DNA from: a virus
DNA: 32,005 nt
IMG/VR virus record: IMGVR_UViG_3300017786_002854
Location: 1 to 32,005 of that record
Direction: 5' to 3' (one strand)
This document shows positions 17,901 through 24,380 of the stretch, one piece after another. Each line of letters starts with the position of its first letter. Position 1 is the stretch's first letter. The notes under the pieces are model-generated. The model ran no database searches. It saw only the letters and a program-made list of their open reading frames with translations, and was not told the DNA's origin. The position numbers were made by a program, and so were the translations under genes.

Positions 17901-18342
17901 AGGTGCTAAAGCAGGTACACCGTTAAGTGATGCAGGCGGTAATCCGACTAACCAAAGTGATGTTAGTTTCCCTGCAAACGTTGCTGTATCAAGTGTAGAA
18001 GGCCCGCACTTATTTGGTAGCGGCGGCAGTCAAATTTCGTATTATAAAGTGAACTTTAACAGTTCATATACTGGTACAGTTAGCCCAGGTGATGTGTTTA
18101 ACTTTGAATTTAGTCAACCACCATATGCACAGCCGGGTGAGACAGTGTTCTCATTCATTGCTGTACCGGGCGAACGTTCAACACTATCATTAGCTGAGTT
18201 GAAAGAACTTACAAACACTCCACTAGGTGGTAGAGGAACATTCCCAAATGGTCCAGACGTGTTAGCTATTAACATTTATAAAGTGAGTGGCGATCAGCTA
18301 AAATCAAACATACTACTTAAATGGGGTGAAGCGCAGGCTTAA
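11911..18342 (+). CDS. giant fibre/appendage structural protein (2143 aa)
   Basis: Largest gene in the window. The N-terminus carries KNYVFKPGIGANDNRYPNAY and then YNEAKCQRDVGYIIDAYLTD with LRYGGN, blocks I recognise in large uncharacterised virion proteins of marine T4-like phages. Residues ~430-1150 are Thr/Gly/Asn-rich beta repeats, five of which share a GxGYxxGDxhxhxG...GGxxPxNDhxVTh pattern (see repeat entry). Residues ~1300-1800 hold a non-repetitive globular part (SFFIHRPYDGGVQLG, GAQAIRQSKKYIRYQSGKG, IGIQYSWYGAGFIDFMLRG). The C-terminus contains TLSLAELKELTNTPLGGRG. No enzymatic motif was seen. A long side fibre, whisker or baseplate-to-fibre component is inferred. Its stop overlaps the convergent gmhB stop by 4 bp. 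Confidence 0.75.
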   Translation: MAKTQIKNYVFKPGIGANDNRYPNAYALLSANKEFIQKESTAWIAAQVAANVSGFVGYTYNEAKCQRDVGYIIDAYLTDLRYGGNETVINNIKYYWDQDVAQVDGDRQPEIQTHTWIGNLIKDNIFPQVAYSAVNTEVTQDLSGTASEPLQQFTPTNGTYKPDTGVMSLTIGTHTLSVGDEIFIAPGAVTFTCALDGNATLHPYPRASGVPNATGKDGFYYAPLEITAVTSTTITVNVGVSSDTSLHTFNTATANGVTAGPNAKINTLAFNTVDTITNGLGGLPKKIYLGVGNVKIQGKWQSNELLLITNTITNEIIYNFGSATQGGVVSIQDYGIDTDFLKFLETTDGVTTVKLNYSTTGHSATDDLQIFVEEREVRTRPFDFGTDAIERGRTAEPKSMLDADFEYGLQPTKWSAIGTLRGYPSVYEIPGTDTEVTLVVTDASTGSEGVGQSLITVTTQGPHGFVAGDPITIKALENSITGAARAEGSFIINATPTTSTFNFYAKAKVGTANGEILTTTYTQLRKAGFYTGANVGTANFTIQSNGSNGVMNAQLNIPTGATIIPFDGPAPEVGSPLTNGNIPVGSQVTGIIDTSGGGGTYITPAITETVNPGENRVYLDDVTGVLANLSADKGNGDAINISTVGANYIDFDGNFSSTLVPNKKTYTGVAASNVNPTGTSATFDITLDQNAERSYTVTVNTAGTGYANGDRITIDGLNAGGTTGTNNIIITITAVTAGGGVSTFSHTGVHWDGSLSITDTTATPQGGTGTGALLDVNWTAGNFSSVAIASSATDSGYAVGDVIKVLGSALGGIDETNDLSVSVVAVGGTGDITSLTYAGASPSVINNYGNVSQIGYVQLPITNITQASPAVITVADTSQLTNGQFVTISDVVGMTEINAQGVYVNVINSTTFSIFTDPTLSTNYDSSAHSSYTSGGNATRAGGPNATYSGSTGEFASLTITNGNGFYAVSVDNGGQNYLPTETFTVTGDKLGGTSPANDATVTFDNVSGTGEITVASITGTGSTDGEALAVSGSNRQGLGATFDVSIVSNNYVVALNNAGTLYNANQELKILGTFLGGATPANDLTITISAVDALTTGVITTINSAGTTATPGGTFTDVAGLNNVPVGSSATFTVAKNFAVYDTVSAANAGTGYAIGDRLTVAGNLVDGATPSNDIDVTVSTVGAGGEIETVTHTGTGAPGSNLDLISTILMSQASTAPIAITEAISYSALATLEITFANAHGFVPGDSFITTVTSDDGSNNHALASGSFFATDIPDINKLRYTARAPGAIDASTEIISGIVYPRPDSFFIHRPYDGGVQLGTGGPQHGAQAIRQSKKYIRYQSGKGIMYTTGALFAPSYDLANVTADGVEVGSTITVTTDDNDHGVQVGGIVRLLGVQTPGYNSGTQTAVPPNFDYEVIDVIDERSFQVRSQRRLGSTTAVLGFGAQMSVVSWHGATVRSGIFDDQNGIYWEYDGTNVQVCQRTSTKQISGTITMQPNNNEVIGVGTRFREQLKAGDRVVIKGMTHVITNVISETELSVSPDWRGVGTISGAKMNLVVDKKAKQKDFNLDTLDGNGPSGYDIDIAKMQMIGIQYSWYGAGFIDFMLRGSDGNFVFCHRMRNSNVNTEAFMRSGNLPVRYEVTNEGPPGKLASAMTIDQNTIVLEDASFFPDWGTVYIDNEVMSFDARSGNTLTGVVRAASLTNFQAGADRIYNGGVAATHAAATGVVLISNTVTPLISHWGSAFITDGGFDEDRGYIFSYAETGITVSTTRQTAFMLRLAPSVSNAIVGDLGERELLNRAQLLLQGLEITSDGIDPDNSNAPITGGVIVEGVLNPQNYPLNPGDVNWAGLSGVAQGGQPSFAQIASGGGISWNSGDTATYTTAAVMPKATTTATLMPWWNFRTNRNYGYFTQASWELANLEVGDLISDGAGGGDYFPGGTAIQSIFDQTQYGRYLVYFTQRPNANSGNGVNQTFEKGGNSSNGSFAYFTESVWNATGAKAGTPLSDAGGNPTNQSDVSFPANVAVSSVEGPHLFGSGGSQISYYKVNFNSSYTGTVSPGDVFNFEFSQPPYAQPGETVFSFIAVPGERSTLSLAELKELTNTPLGGRGTFPNGPDVLAINIYKVSGDQLKSNILLKWGEAQA
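14002..15473 (+). repeat. five degenerate protein-level repeats in the 2143-aa protein
   Basis: Five copies of a ~40-residue unit lie near 14002-14118, 14272-14390, 14811-14950, 15067-15190 and 15334-15473. Examples: AGTGYANGDRITIDGLNAGG, DSGYAVGDVIKVLGSALGG, GQNYLPTETFTVTGDKLGG, GTLYNANQELKILGTFLGG and AGTGYAIGDRLTVAGNLVDG. Each is followed by a [T/S]xxNDxxhTh strand. DNA similarity is patchy, so the duplications are old; copies 4 and 5 keep the best DNA match (GGAGCAACGCCG in both). They probably form stacked beta modules along a fibre. Confidence 0.75.
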
Positions 18343-18989
18343 AGCGTTTCCATGTAATTTGCAAAAGAATTAAGATCATCAAATACGATGGTCTTTTTCT
18401 TTATGTCACGGTAAGAAAACTTGTTTAACTCTTTTTCAGTTTGCTTGCCATATCCTGTACGAACTAACACAGGTTTTGCACCTAATTTAAATGCAGCTTT
18501 TAGATCGCTCATTTTATCGCCTACATAGTATCCTGTTTTAAACTTAACGTGCGGGTGTTCTTTTTCACATCGTTTAAACATTCCAAGATTTGGCTTTGCC
18601 CATTCGTCATTTTTTCTGCTGCTCATACTATAATATATTGCATCAATACTAGGACATCCCGCTTCTCCTAATAAATTAAACATATGGTTATGTACATTGT
18701 CAACATCATACTGTGTAAACAATCCTTTTTCAATTCCGCCTTGATTAGTAATTATAGCTATTTTATGTCCGAGTATACGTAATTTAGCAATTGCACTTAA
18801 ACTATTTTCAATAGGCTGAAAGTCTTCTGGACGATATGTATAAGTGCCTCTATCAACATTAATAACACCATCACGATCAAGACCTATTACACACTTAGGT
18901 GCAATATAGCCTTCTTTCATGTTTACTTCTTTAGGTGTTATTTTTTGAGGCTGTGCTTTAGGTTGTCCCCATTGATAAACACTAGCCAT
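18339..18989 (-). CDS. gmhB: D-glycero-beta-D-manno-heptose-1,7-bisphosphate 7-phosphatase-like HAD enzyme
   Basis: I choose the ATG at 18989 (MASVYQWGQP), which overlaps the cupin stop by 8 bp; the longer frame to 19046 runs through cupin coding sequence. Product 216 aa. HAD motifs: GLDRDGVINVDRG (nucleophile D38, acid D40), TNQGGIEKG, KPNLGM and VGDKMSDLKAA. The order and spacing match GmhB, which removes the 7-phosphate (1-phosphate in other variants) from heptose bisphosphate. The segment that carries the zinc-binding Cys/His cluster in E. coli GmhB is replaced by YYSMSSRKNDEWAKPN without cysteines, so this copy probably lacks the metal loop. There is an N-terminal extension of ~30 residues. 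Last gene of the cassette. A histidinol-phosphatase-like specificity is possible, but hldE and hldD make GmhB likelier. Confidence 0.82.
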   Translation of the reverse strand: MASVYQWGQPKAQPQKITPKEVNMKEGYIAPKCVIGLDRDGVINVDRGTYTYRPEDFQPIENSLSAIAKLRILGHKIAIITNQGGIEKGLFTQYDVDNVHNHMFNLLGEAGCPSIDAIYYSMSSRKNDEWAKPNLGMFKRCEKEHPHVKFKTGYYVGDKMSDLKAAFKLGAKPVLVRTGYGKQTEKELNKFSYRDIKKKTIVFDDLNSFANYMETL

Positions 18990-19380
18990 CTGTAGGTGCA
19001 GTTCGTTGCGTGTCACCAGGTGCAACACGATAATTATCTTCAACACTGTCTGGTGTTGATACTTCAGTAATACTTGAGTCTGCTTTCATGCAAATTAATC
19101 TATGTGGTTGCAATGGAGGATTGTGCCAAACATCGCCTTCATTTAATTCTTGTTCATGAAGTCCTGCTGTTGCAGTGTCAATCCATTGTACTTTAAATTT
19201 GCCACTATTTACAAACCAAGTTTCATCTTTTTCTTTGTGAAAGTGCATTGAAAACATTGCCCCTTCTTTTTCAAAGAACATAATTTTACCACAATATTTT
19301 TCATTAGTAGCCCAAATTAATTCGTATCCCCATCCTTTAGGCACAACACCACTTAGTCTAGTTGGTTCGTTATTTTCCAT
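18982..19380 (-). CDS. cupin-fold sugar-isomerase/epimerase-like protein (132 aa)
   Basis: A single cupin domain: motif 1 FSMHFHKEKDETWFVNSGKF (HxH, then Glu, then Gly) and motif 2 GDVWHNPPLQPHRL with the second His. The opening GWGYELIWATNEKYCGKIM resembles the small mannose-6-phosphate-isomerase-like cupins found in sugar-nucleotide clusters. It overlaps hldD by 11 bp and gmhB by 8 bp and so is an integral part of the heptose cassette. Possible roles are isomerisation or epimerisation of a heptose or hexose intermediate, or metal-dependent sugar binding. The sequence does not decide among them. It cannot be called GmhA, which is a SIS-domain protein, but it could in principle substitute for a missing isomerase step (inference). 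Confidence 0.72.
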   Translation of the reverse strand: MENNEPTRLSGVVPKGWGYELIWATNEKYCGKIMFFEKEGAMFSMHFHKEKDETWFVNSGKFKVQWIDTATAGLHEQELNEGDVWHNPPLQPHRLICMKADSSITEVSTPDSVEDNYRVAPGDTQRTAPTDG

Positions 19381-20188
19381 TAATATAATCCTCTATGTTT
19401 GTCCATTGCATGTCAACTACACTATTTAAATTAGTTAAGTCAGCACAAGTATATTCCTGGTATTGTGACTTTATGTTATCTGGCATCGGTATGTAATGTA
19501 TACCGGCAGTATGCTTTTTAGCAATAGTCTGTGCTACATTTTCAAAACTTGTAGGATTACTAGTACCTACATTAAATACACCTGATTGATCTACGTCGAA
19601 CATTTTTTCATGTAGTTTACATATATCATCTATACAAACAAAGTCTCTAAGATATTTGTCACTGCCTTCAAATAGTGTAATTAGTCCATCTTCTTTAGCT
19701 TGCTTTGTAAACTTAGAATACGGACTTGCTTGATCACCTTTGTGTTCTTCACCTTCGCCGTATACATTAAAATATCTAAATCCTTGTATTTTAATTTCAA
19801 ATTCATTTATATATTGATTTAGAAATCTGTCAAACAAATACTTTGACCATGCATAAGGAGACTGAGGTAATAATGGTCCATTTTCTGTAAAATGTGTAGT
19901 TGGTCCGTAAACACTTGCACTTGATGCGTATTGTAAATTAGTGCCAAAGTTTTCGCATACTTGCGCTAGTCTTACACTAAACTCAAAATTCTGTTCTAGT
20001 ATTTGATTTACATCTGTGTATGTAGTTGAACTAATTGCACCTAAGTGTATACACCAATCGTATCCTTCAGTATGCGGAAGCACACCTGGTTCCCATTCCC
20101 AACCTTCTACTTCGTGTCCTTGTTGTTGCAAATAGCTTGCAACATTTTTACCAATAAATCCTTGGTTTCCTGTAACTAATATTTTCAT
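19370..20188 (-). CDS. hldD: ADP-L-glycero-D-manno-heptose 6-epimerase-like SDR protein
   Basis: The 272-aa product is an extended short-chain dehydrogenase: NAD(P) loop VTGNQGFIGKN at the N-terminus, SSASVYG, and the catalytic YAWSK (Y112, K116). The C-terminal half carries signatures specific for HldD rather than general sugar epimerases: FRYFNVYGEGEEHKGDQASP, LFEGSDKYLRDFVCIDD, and IPMPDNIKSQYQEYTCADL with TNL, closely paralleling the E. coli protein (HKGSMAS, LFEGSENFKRDFVY, IPFPDKLKGRYQAFTQADL). It is ~40 aa shorter than E. coli HldD (310 aa), mainly in the N-terminal half. It converts ADP-D-glycero-D-manno-heptose to the L-glycero form, the last step of the pathway. The start overlaps the hldE stop (ATGA). 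Confidence 0.88.
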   Translation of the reverse strand: MKILVTGNQGFIGKNVASYLQQQGHEVEGWEWEPGVLPHTEGYDWCIHLGAISSTTYTDVNQILEQNFEFSVRLAQVCENFGTNLQYASSASVYGPTTHFTENGPLLPQSPYAWSKYLFDRFLNQYINEFEIKIQGFRYFNVYGEGEEHKGDQASPYSKFTKQAKEDGLITLFEGSDKYLRDFVCIDDICKLHEKMFDVDQSGVFNVGTSNPTSFENVAQTIAKKHTAGIHYIPMPDNIKSQYQEYTCADLTNLNSVVDMQWTNIEDYINGK

Positions 20189-21324
20189 TTACTTTTCTCT
20201 ATAATCTGTGTTGTTGAATAACCGTCTACAGTAGGTACAATATACACTTCTGCTAAATCGTGTCCTACAACAGTTTCAACAATATAATCTCCGCCTTTAA
20301 CAATTAAATCAGGCTGTATATGTTTAATTAACTCATAAGGAGTATCTTGTTCAAAAACGTGAACTTCATCTACCCACGGTAACATTTCTAATTGTTTTAC
20401 ACGTTTGCCTAAATCATTGATAGGTCTATTTTCGCCTTTTAATCTCTGTACACTTGCATCTGAATTAACAGCAACAATAAGTTTATTACCAAGTGATTTC
20501 GCCGTTGCTAATAGCTCAAAATGACCCGTGTGTAGTATATCAAAGACTCCGTTAGTAAATACTACACGTTCTTCAATATCGTTTATAGTAAGCGTATATG
20601 TACCTGAATGCTTAACACTTTCAGTAGAACCTATAACTGCTAATTTTAAACATTTTTTGTATTCATAGCCTTTTGTAAGACCATAAACAAATGCTGCTAA
20701 GAAACAATCACCTGCACCAGTAACATCTGACACTTCTAAATTATCAACAGGTATTTCATATTTCACACCATCGATAGTTGCAATAACTTCTTCACCGGCA
20801 TTAGTTGTAATAATATTGCCTTGCCAGTCATCAAACCCTAAGTCGTGAAACTCGTTGTAATTAGGTTTTACTAACCAGGCATTTTCGTAGAACCAAGCAT
20901 TTTCTTTTGGATCAACAATTACTTTACAACCGTACTTGTTAATGTGTGCAATGATATCTTTTGCTTCGTCTAATACGCCTTTGTTGTAATCACTTAACAC
21001 AACATAATCATATTGAGAAAAATCAGTTTCTTGTACTTGTTTTAGTACAGCCATTCCGCTTGCTGAAGCATCATCATCAATACGTGTAACATAATGTCCG
21101 TCACAAATTACTCTAGTCTTAACACTAACTTGACCTTGTGTTTCAAACATATCAACATCAACGCCTAAACTTTTTAAGTTTTCGTATACAAGACCTGCGC
21201 CGCCTCTTGTTTCTTTTTCATCAATATAAGTTATTACCGGCACTGGTGCTTCAGGACTAATGCGACTACTAGTCCCATATATGTATTTGTCGATAATTAC
21301 GTCACCAAGAACTAATACTTTCAT
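20185..21324 (-). CDS. hldE: bifunctional heptose-7-phosphate kinase / heptose-1-phosphate adenylyltransferase
   Basis: The 379-aa product fuses both HldE (RfaE) domains. Kinase part (1 to ~250, PfkB/ribokinase type): LGDVIIDKYIYG, RISPEAPVPV, GGAG, VDPK, KPNYNE and TGAGD (G203-D206, catalytic Asp). Adenylyltransferase part (~253-379): TNGVFDILHTGH (HxGH, H265-H268), VAVNSDASVQRLKGENRP, VKGGDY and the C-terminal GYSTTQII. All core residues are kept. The kinase domain is ~70 aa shorter than in E. coli HldE (477 aa in total), so it is a compact version. It phosphorylates heptose-7-P at C1 and later adds AMP. The ATG lies only 7 nt after a consensus -10 box with no Shine-Dalgarno, so the mRNA from its own promoter would be nearly leaderless. 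Confidence 0.92.
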   Translation of the reverse strand: MKVLVLGDVIIDKYIYGTSSRISPEAPVPVITYIDEKETRGGAGLVYENLKSLGVDVDMFETQGQVSVKTRVICDGHYVTRIDDDASASGMAVLKQVQETDFSQYDYVVLSDYNKGVLDEAKDIIAHINKYGCKVIVDPKENAWFYENAWLVKPNYNEFHDLGFDDWQGNIITTNAGEEVIATIDGVKYEIPVDNLEVSDVTGAGDCFLAAFVYGLTKGYEYKKCLKLAVIGSTESVKHSGTYTLTINDIEERVVFTNGVFDILHTGHFELLATAKSLGNKLIVAVNSDASVQRLKGENRPINDLGKRVKQLEMLPWVDEVHVFEQDTPYELIKHIQPDLIVKGGDYIVETVVGHDLAEVYIVPTVDGYSTTQIIEKSK

Positions 21325-21330
21325 ATTGTT

Positions 21331-21359
21331 ATTATACCTTATTTTTGACTAATTGTCAA
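21331..21359 (-). promoter_or_regulatory. consensus sigma70-type promoter of the heptose cassette
   Basis: On the minus strand, TTGACA (21359-21354) and TATAAT (21336-21331) are perfect and separated by 17 bp. The -35 box is formed by the last codons of the Nudix gene (Leu-Asp-Asn). The -10 ends 6 bp before the hldE ATG, so transcription would begin at or next to the start codon. Confidence 0.85.
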
Positions 21360-21789
21360 GTAAATTGATTGTTTTAAATACAGTATCTAACTTAGCTAAA
21401 TTAACTTTACTTTGTAATGTATTGCGAAGTCCGTGATGTAACGGTTTTGGCCATTTAGTAAACGAACACCAAGCATATCCGTCGTGTTCAGTATTTAAGG
21501 TAGGAATAAATTCATCATTAATAACACACAAATAAGTATGGAAATAAAATTTGCTGTCAGGTGAAATAAAACTCTCTAAAGGTAATGTCTTTGTAATATC
21601 AGGCAAGAAACCAATTTCTTCTTCAATTTCTCTTTTAAGTCCTTCAAATGGAGTTTCTGCTCCTTCGTTGGTGCCGCCAACAAGTCCCCACATATTACCA
21701 CGTTTACCGTTTGCTCTATGTAAGAATAAAAATCTATTTGTTTTTAGTGTGTAAAATAATGCACCACTACATGTAATACGATTGCTCAT
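21349..21789 (-). CDS. Nudix hydrolase (146 aa)
   Basis: A perfect Nudix box, Gx5Ex7REUxEExGU, is present at residues ~39-61 (GGTNEGAETPFEGLKREI then EEEIGF), preceded by RANGKRGNMWGLVGG. Length and layout fit small Nudix enzymes that hydrolyse nucleoside-diphosphate-linked compounds. It lies between gp15 and hldE on the same strand, 8 bp after the gp15 stop, and its 3' end carries the hldE promoter. Candidate substrates are ADP- or GDP-sugars (a control valve on the heptose cassette) or damaged nucleotides. The sequence alone does not choose. No Shine-Dalgarno precedes the ATG; it likely depends on coupling to gp15. Confidence 0.88.
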   Translation of the reverse strand: MSNRITCSGALFYTLKTNRFLFLHRANGKRGNMWGLVGGTNEGAETPFEGLKREIEEEIGFLPDITKTLPLESFISPDSKFYFHTYLCVINDEFIPTLNTEHDGYAWCSFTKWPKPLHHGLRNTLQSKVNLAKLDTVFKTINLLDN

Positions 21790-21797
21790 ACATATAG

Positions 21798-23210
21798 TTA
21801 GCCAGCAAGTTCAATTCTCCAGGTACCAACTGGATAATCACCATCAATACTTAATAACCATTCGTCGTTACTAAACCTATATTGTATACTTGTATTTAGA
21901 TTAGTAGTATATGTTATTTCAGTAGCAGCACTTGCATCAAATACAGTATTCCACCTTGAACCGTCCCATTCAATAATATCATTAGCACTAGCAACTGTTG
22001 CTGATTGATCTGCATTTTGCCAAGCTACTGGCGATTCAGTAGCGTCTGCATTGCCTACATTATCTAGTAGCAATAATCTTACACCAGACGTTTTAATATC
22101 AGTAGGATTATAGCTAGTAGGATCTATAATATAATCAATACTTGTACGTCCTGAAATTACAGTGTCACTTGGAAAACTGTCAGCGTCCCAGTTAATTAAT
22201 ATTTTAGTATCATCAAACGGGCTTAAAGTAAAGGTACCTGTTACAGTTTTATCATTGTCTTGGCTAGTAAAGTATATGCGACTTACATCGGCAGCATATA
22301 TTCCAGGTAATGCTTCAAAGATTTCTCTCCAATTTTTATTACCAACCATTCCATTAGAAAATAGTTGCGCACTATCTTGACTTACATATGCACCATATGT
22401 ATTATAGTTAACATTTGCCATTTCGTTTGCAGCACTACTTTGTGCTTTTCTACCAAATTCATTCTGTGTAATACCTGCTTTTGGACTATCGTCATATGCA
22501 TTTAATATTGGCGCACTAACTCCAGATTCAATATCACCTAATGATTCGTCAAACATACTTGTAATAATATTTGTAATAACACCCATCTTACGTACTTTAG
22601 TAGGTGGACTAATATAGATAGGAACACTAAAACTTAATGTAGCAATATCTATCTCGCTATCAACACCAACTGGTACACTACGATTTGTCCATGTTACATT
22701 TTCTAAATTAACAACTGTGATACTAGTCCAGTCAACAAAATTATCTGTAGTTTGCATTTCTAAACTAGGATTAAACAATACTAATATTTGTTCTAATATT
22801 TGTAATTTTTGATCAGTGTTAGTAGTCCATATGTCTGCATTGATACGCATCATGTAAGGAGTTGGTATTAGTCTTTCGACAGTATAGTTTTTACCTTGTG
22901 TGTTTAGGTACTCGTTATTTTCTTCGTCATATTCACGTTCGCGTATATTCACTTTACGTGTATATGTTGCATCTGTTAGTCTATCCTTATCTAATTCAAG
23001 ACCAGTCAAATAAACAGCAATACGAGGCGCACTAGGTATCTTATTTTCACTATTCTCTCGAATAATATTTGCCACTTGGCGTGTTAGATCGCCATATGTT
23101 ACTGGAACATCTTTTTGCACACCTTTACCGTCTTGTACAGGAAAGTTTGCAAGTATGCGCATCATCTGCGTCATATATCTTCTTATTTGTCCGTCATAAA
23201 AATGTTGCAT
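21798..23210 (-). CDS. gp15: tail sheath stabiliser / tail completion protein gp15
   Basis: The first ~230 residues match the T4-type gp15 of marine phages as I remember it: MQHFYDGQIRRYMTQMMRIL, VTYGDLTRQVANII, SAPRIAVYLTGLELDK, RLIPTPYMMRINADIWTTN, LQILEQILVLFNPSLEMQ and TDNFVDWTSI, then SFSVPIYISPPTKVRKMG. gp15 forms the ring that closes the tail top and joins it to the neck. At 470 aa it is much longer than T4 gp15 (272 aa). The extra C-terminal ~200 residues contain IIEWDGSRWNTVFDAS, a short motif also seen in gp14. The ATG overlaps the gp14 stop by 1 bp (TAATG). Carried on the minus strand, unlike gp13 and gp18. Confidence 0.85.
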   Translation of the reverse strand: MQHFYDGQIRRYMTQMMRILANFPVQDGKGVQKDVPVTYGDLTRQVANIIRENSENKIPSAPRIAVYLTGLELDKDRLTDATYTRKVNIREREYDEENNEYLNTQGKNYTVERLIPTPYMMRINADIWTTNTDQKLQILEQILVLFNPSLEMQTTDNFVDWTSITVVNLENVTWTNRSVPVGVDSEIDIATLSFSVPIYISPPTKVRKMGVITNIITSMFDESLGDIESGVSAPILNAYDDSPKAGITQNEFGRKAQSSAANEMANVNYNTYGAYVSQDSAQLFSNGMVGNKNWREIFEALPGIYAADVSRIYFTSQDNDKTVTGTFTLSPFDDTKILINWDADSFPSDTVISGRTSIDYIIDPTSYNPTDIKTSGVRLLLLDNVGNADATESPVAWQNADQSATVASANDIIEWDGSRWNTVFDASAATEITYTTNLNTSIQYRFSNDEWLLSIDGDYPVGTWRIELAG

Positions 23211-24373
23211 TATGTATTATCCGCCTTTGGACGTAATGCCTTTGATAGGCTTTGTCTTTCTTGAACAGTTTCGCCGGCAATTGTTGACTGATTTGTGTTA
23301 TTAATAAAGCTGGCTTTTTGTGTGCGTCTTTCAAGGGTATTACTTAATGACATTCTAATATCATCTTGTACTTTGACCCAACGTGCGCCGTCATAACGGA
23401 ACATTCTATTTGGTAAAAAGTCTGTACGTAAAAAGTAGTCACCGTCTACATTAGTAGATGGAAATTGTATACCAAATCCAAATGGCGCACCATTTGGTGC
23501 AGCATCACCTGAGCCAACTAGATAACCAGTATAGCCCTCACGCTCTGGTCTATTAGCAACTTCATCTGCACTAATGTTAAGATTACTTGCTTCGATATCA
23601 GTATCATCTGCTGTTTGCAATGCTATACTGCCGTCATCATTTGTACTTACTGTATAATAATGACTAATATCATATCCGCTTTTAGGGGCATCTGCTTCTG
23701 CTTGAGCAACTACAGCATCTGATATTTGCATTTCTTTTTCATAGGTTGAAAGCAAATCACGCAATGTGTTATCGCTACCTTCTTCTGCAGGCAAATCAAG
23801 TATTTCAGCATATTCCTGTCCGTCGTATATTTGCTTTAATTTTAAACGATATAAATGCGGATACCATGTTTGTGAAAAACCTTCTGCTGCACGATTAACA
23901 TCTTCTACAACATAAAAGCGTTTGAGTGCAACACTATAATCGTTAAGAGCATATTCATCCTTCAAATGCGGCAATTCAACAACATCGCCTGCCATGATTT
24001 TTCTACCTAAGGTCTTAACTGAACTATTCAAATGTATTGTTAACATTAGTGTGTCATTACTTAGGAATAGTCCAAATTGTGACAAATCAAAGTCAATATC
24101 TTGTACATTATAAATGCCACGCATACTATAAACATCAGCATCGTATTTTCTGTCTCTATTTTCTAAAAATAGTAGATCTTGTATATTAGTTTCTTTTACA
24201 GCATCATACGTAGGCTGATCAGCAGTACCTTCACCAACCGCGGGGTTTTCTGCACCAAGAAACTTGTGAATATTAATATCTGTACCGCCGATAGTAAACA
24301 TTTCTAAGATTTGATTGTCTAAGAAATGGTAATCGTTTCCGCGTTCCGGTTTATATAAGCTAAGACGTGGGAT
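23210..24373 (-). CDS. gp14: neck protein gp14, probable AUC start codon
   Basis: The first canonical ATG in this frame is at 24301, but the frame is coding for 24 further codons upstream: PRLSLYKPERGNDYHFLDN, then QILE before the Met of MFTIGGTDINIHKFLG. These join without a break to a gp14-type N-terminus (LYKPxxxNDYxxLDxxIxEM, from memory of marine T4-like gp14). No ATG, GTG or TTG is in frame there. An AGGAG (24385-24381) lies 7 nt before an ATC codon at 24373, which I take as the start. Product then 387 aa (T4 gp14: 256 aa). The C-terminal part has FLPNRMFRYDGARWVKVQDD. gp14 builds the neck/head-tail connector with gp13. The start could instead be an ATG-to-ATC change by mutation or sequencing error. 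Confidence 0.78.
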   Translation of the reverse strand: MPRLSLYKPERGNDYHFLDNQILEMFTIGGTDINIHKFLGAENPAVGEGTADQPTYDAVKETNIQDLLFLENRDRKYDADVYSMRGIYNVQDIDFDLSQFGLFLSNDTLMLTIHLNSSVKTLGRKIMAGDVVELPHLKDEYALNDYSVALKRFYVVEDVNRAAEGFSQTWYPHLYRLKLKQIYDGQEYAEILDLPAEEGSDNTLRDLLSTYEKEMQISDAVVAQAEADAPKSGYDISHYYTVSTNDDGSIALQTADDTDIEASNLNISADEVANRPEREGYTGYLVGSGDAAPNGAPFGFGIQFPSTNVDGDYFLRTDFLPNRMFRYDGARWVKVQDDIRMSLSNTLERRTQKASFINNTNQSTIAGETVQERQSLSKALRPKADNT

Positions 24374-24380
24374 AACTGTT

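Noticed and set aside
18990-19046. Longer N-terminus for the gmhB-like gene (start at 19046)
   Set aside because: It overlaps the cupin coding region; the ATG at 18989 gives the short overlap typical of this operon.
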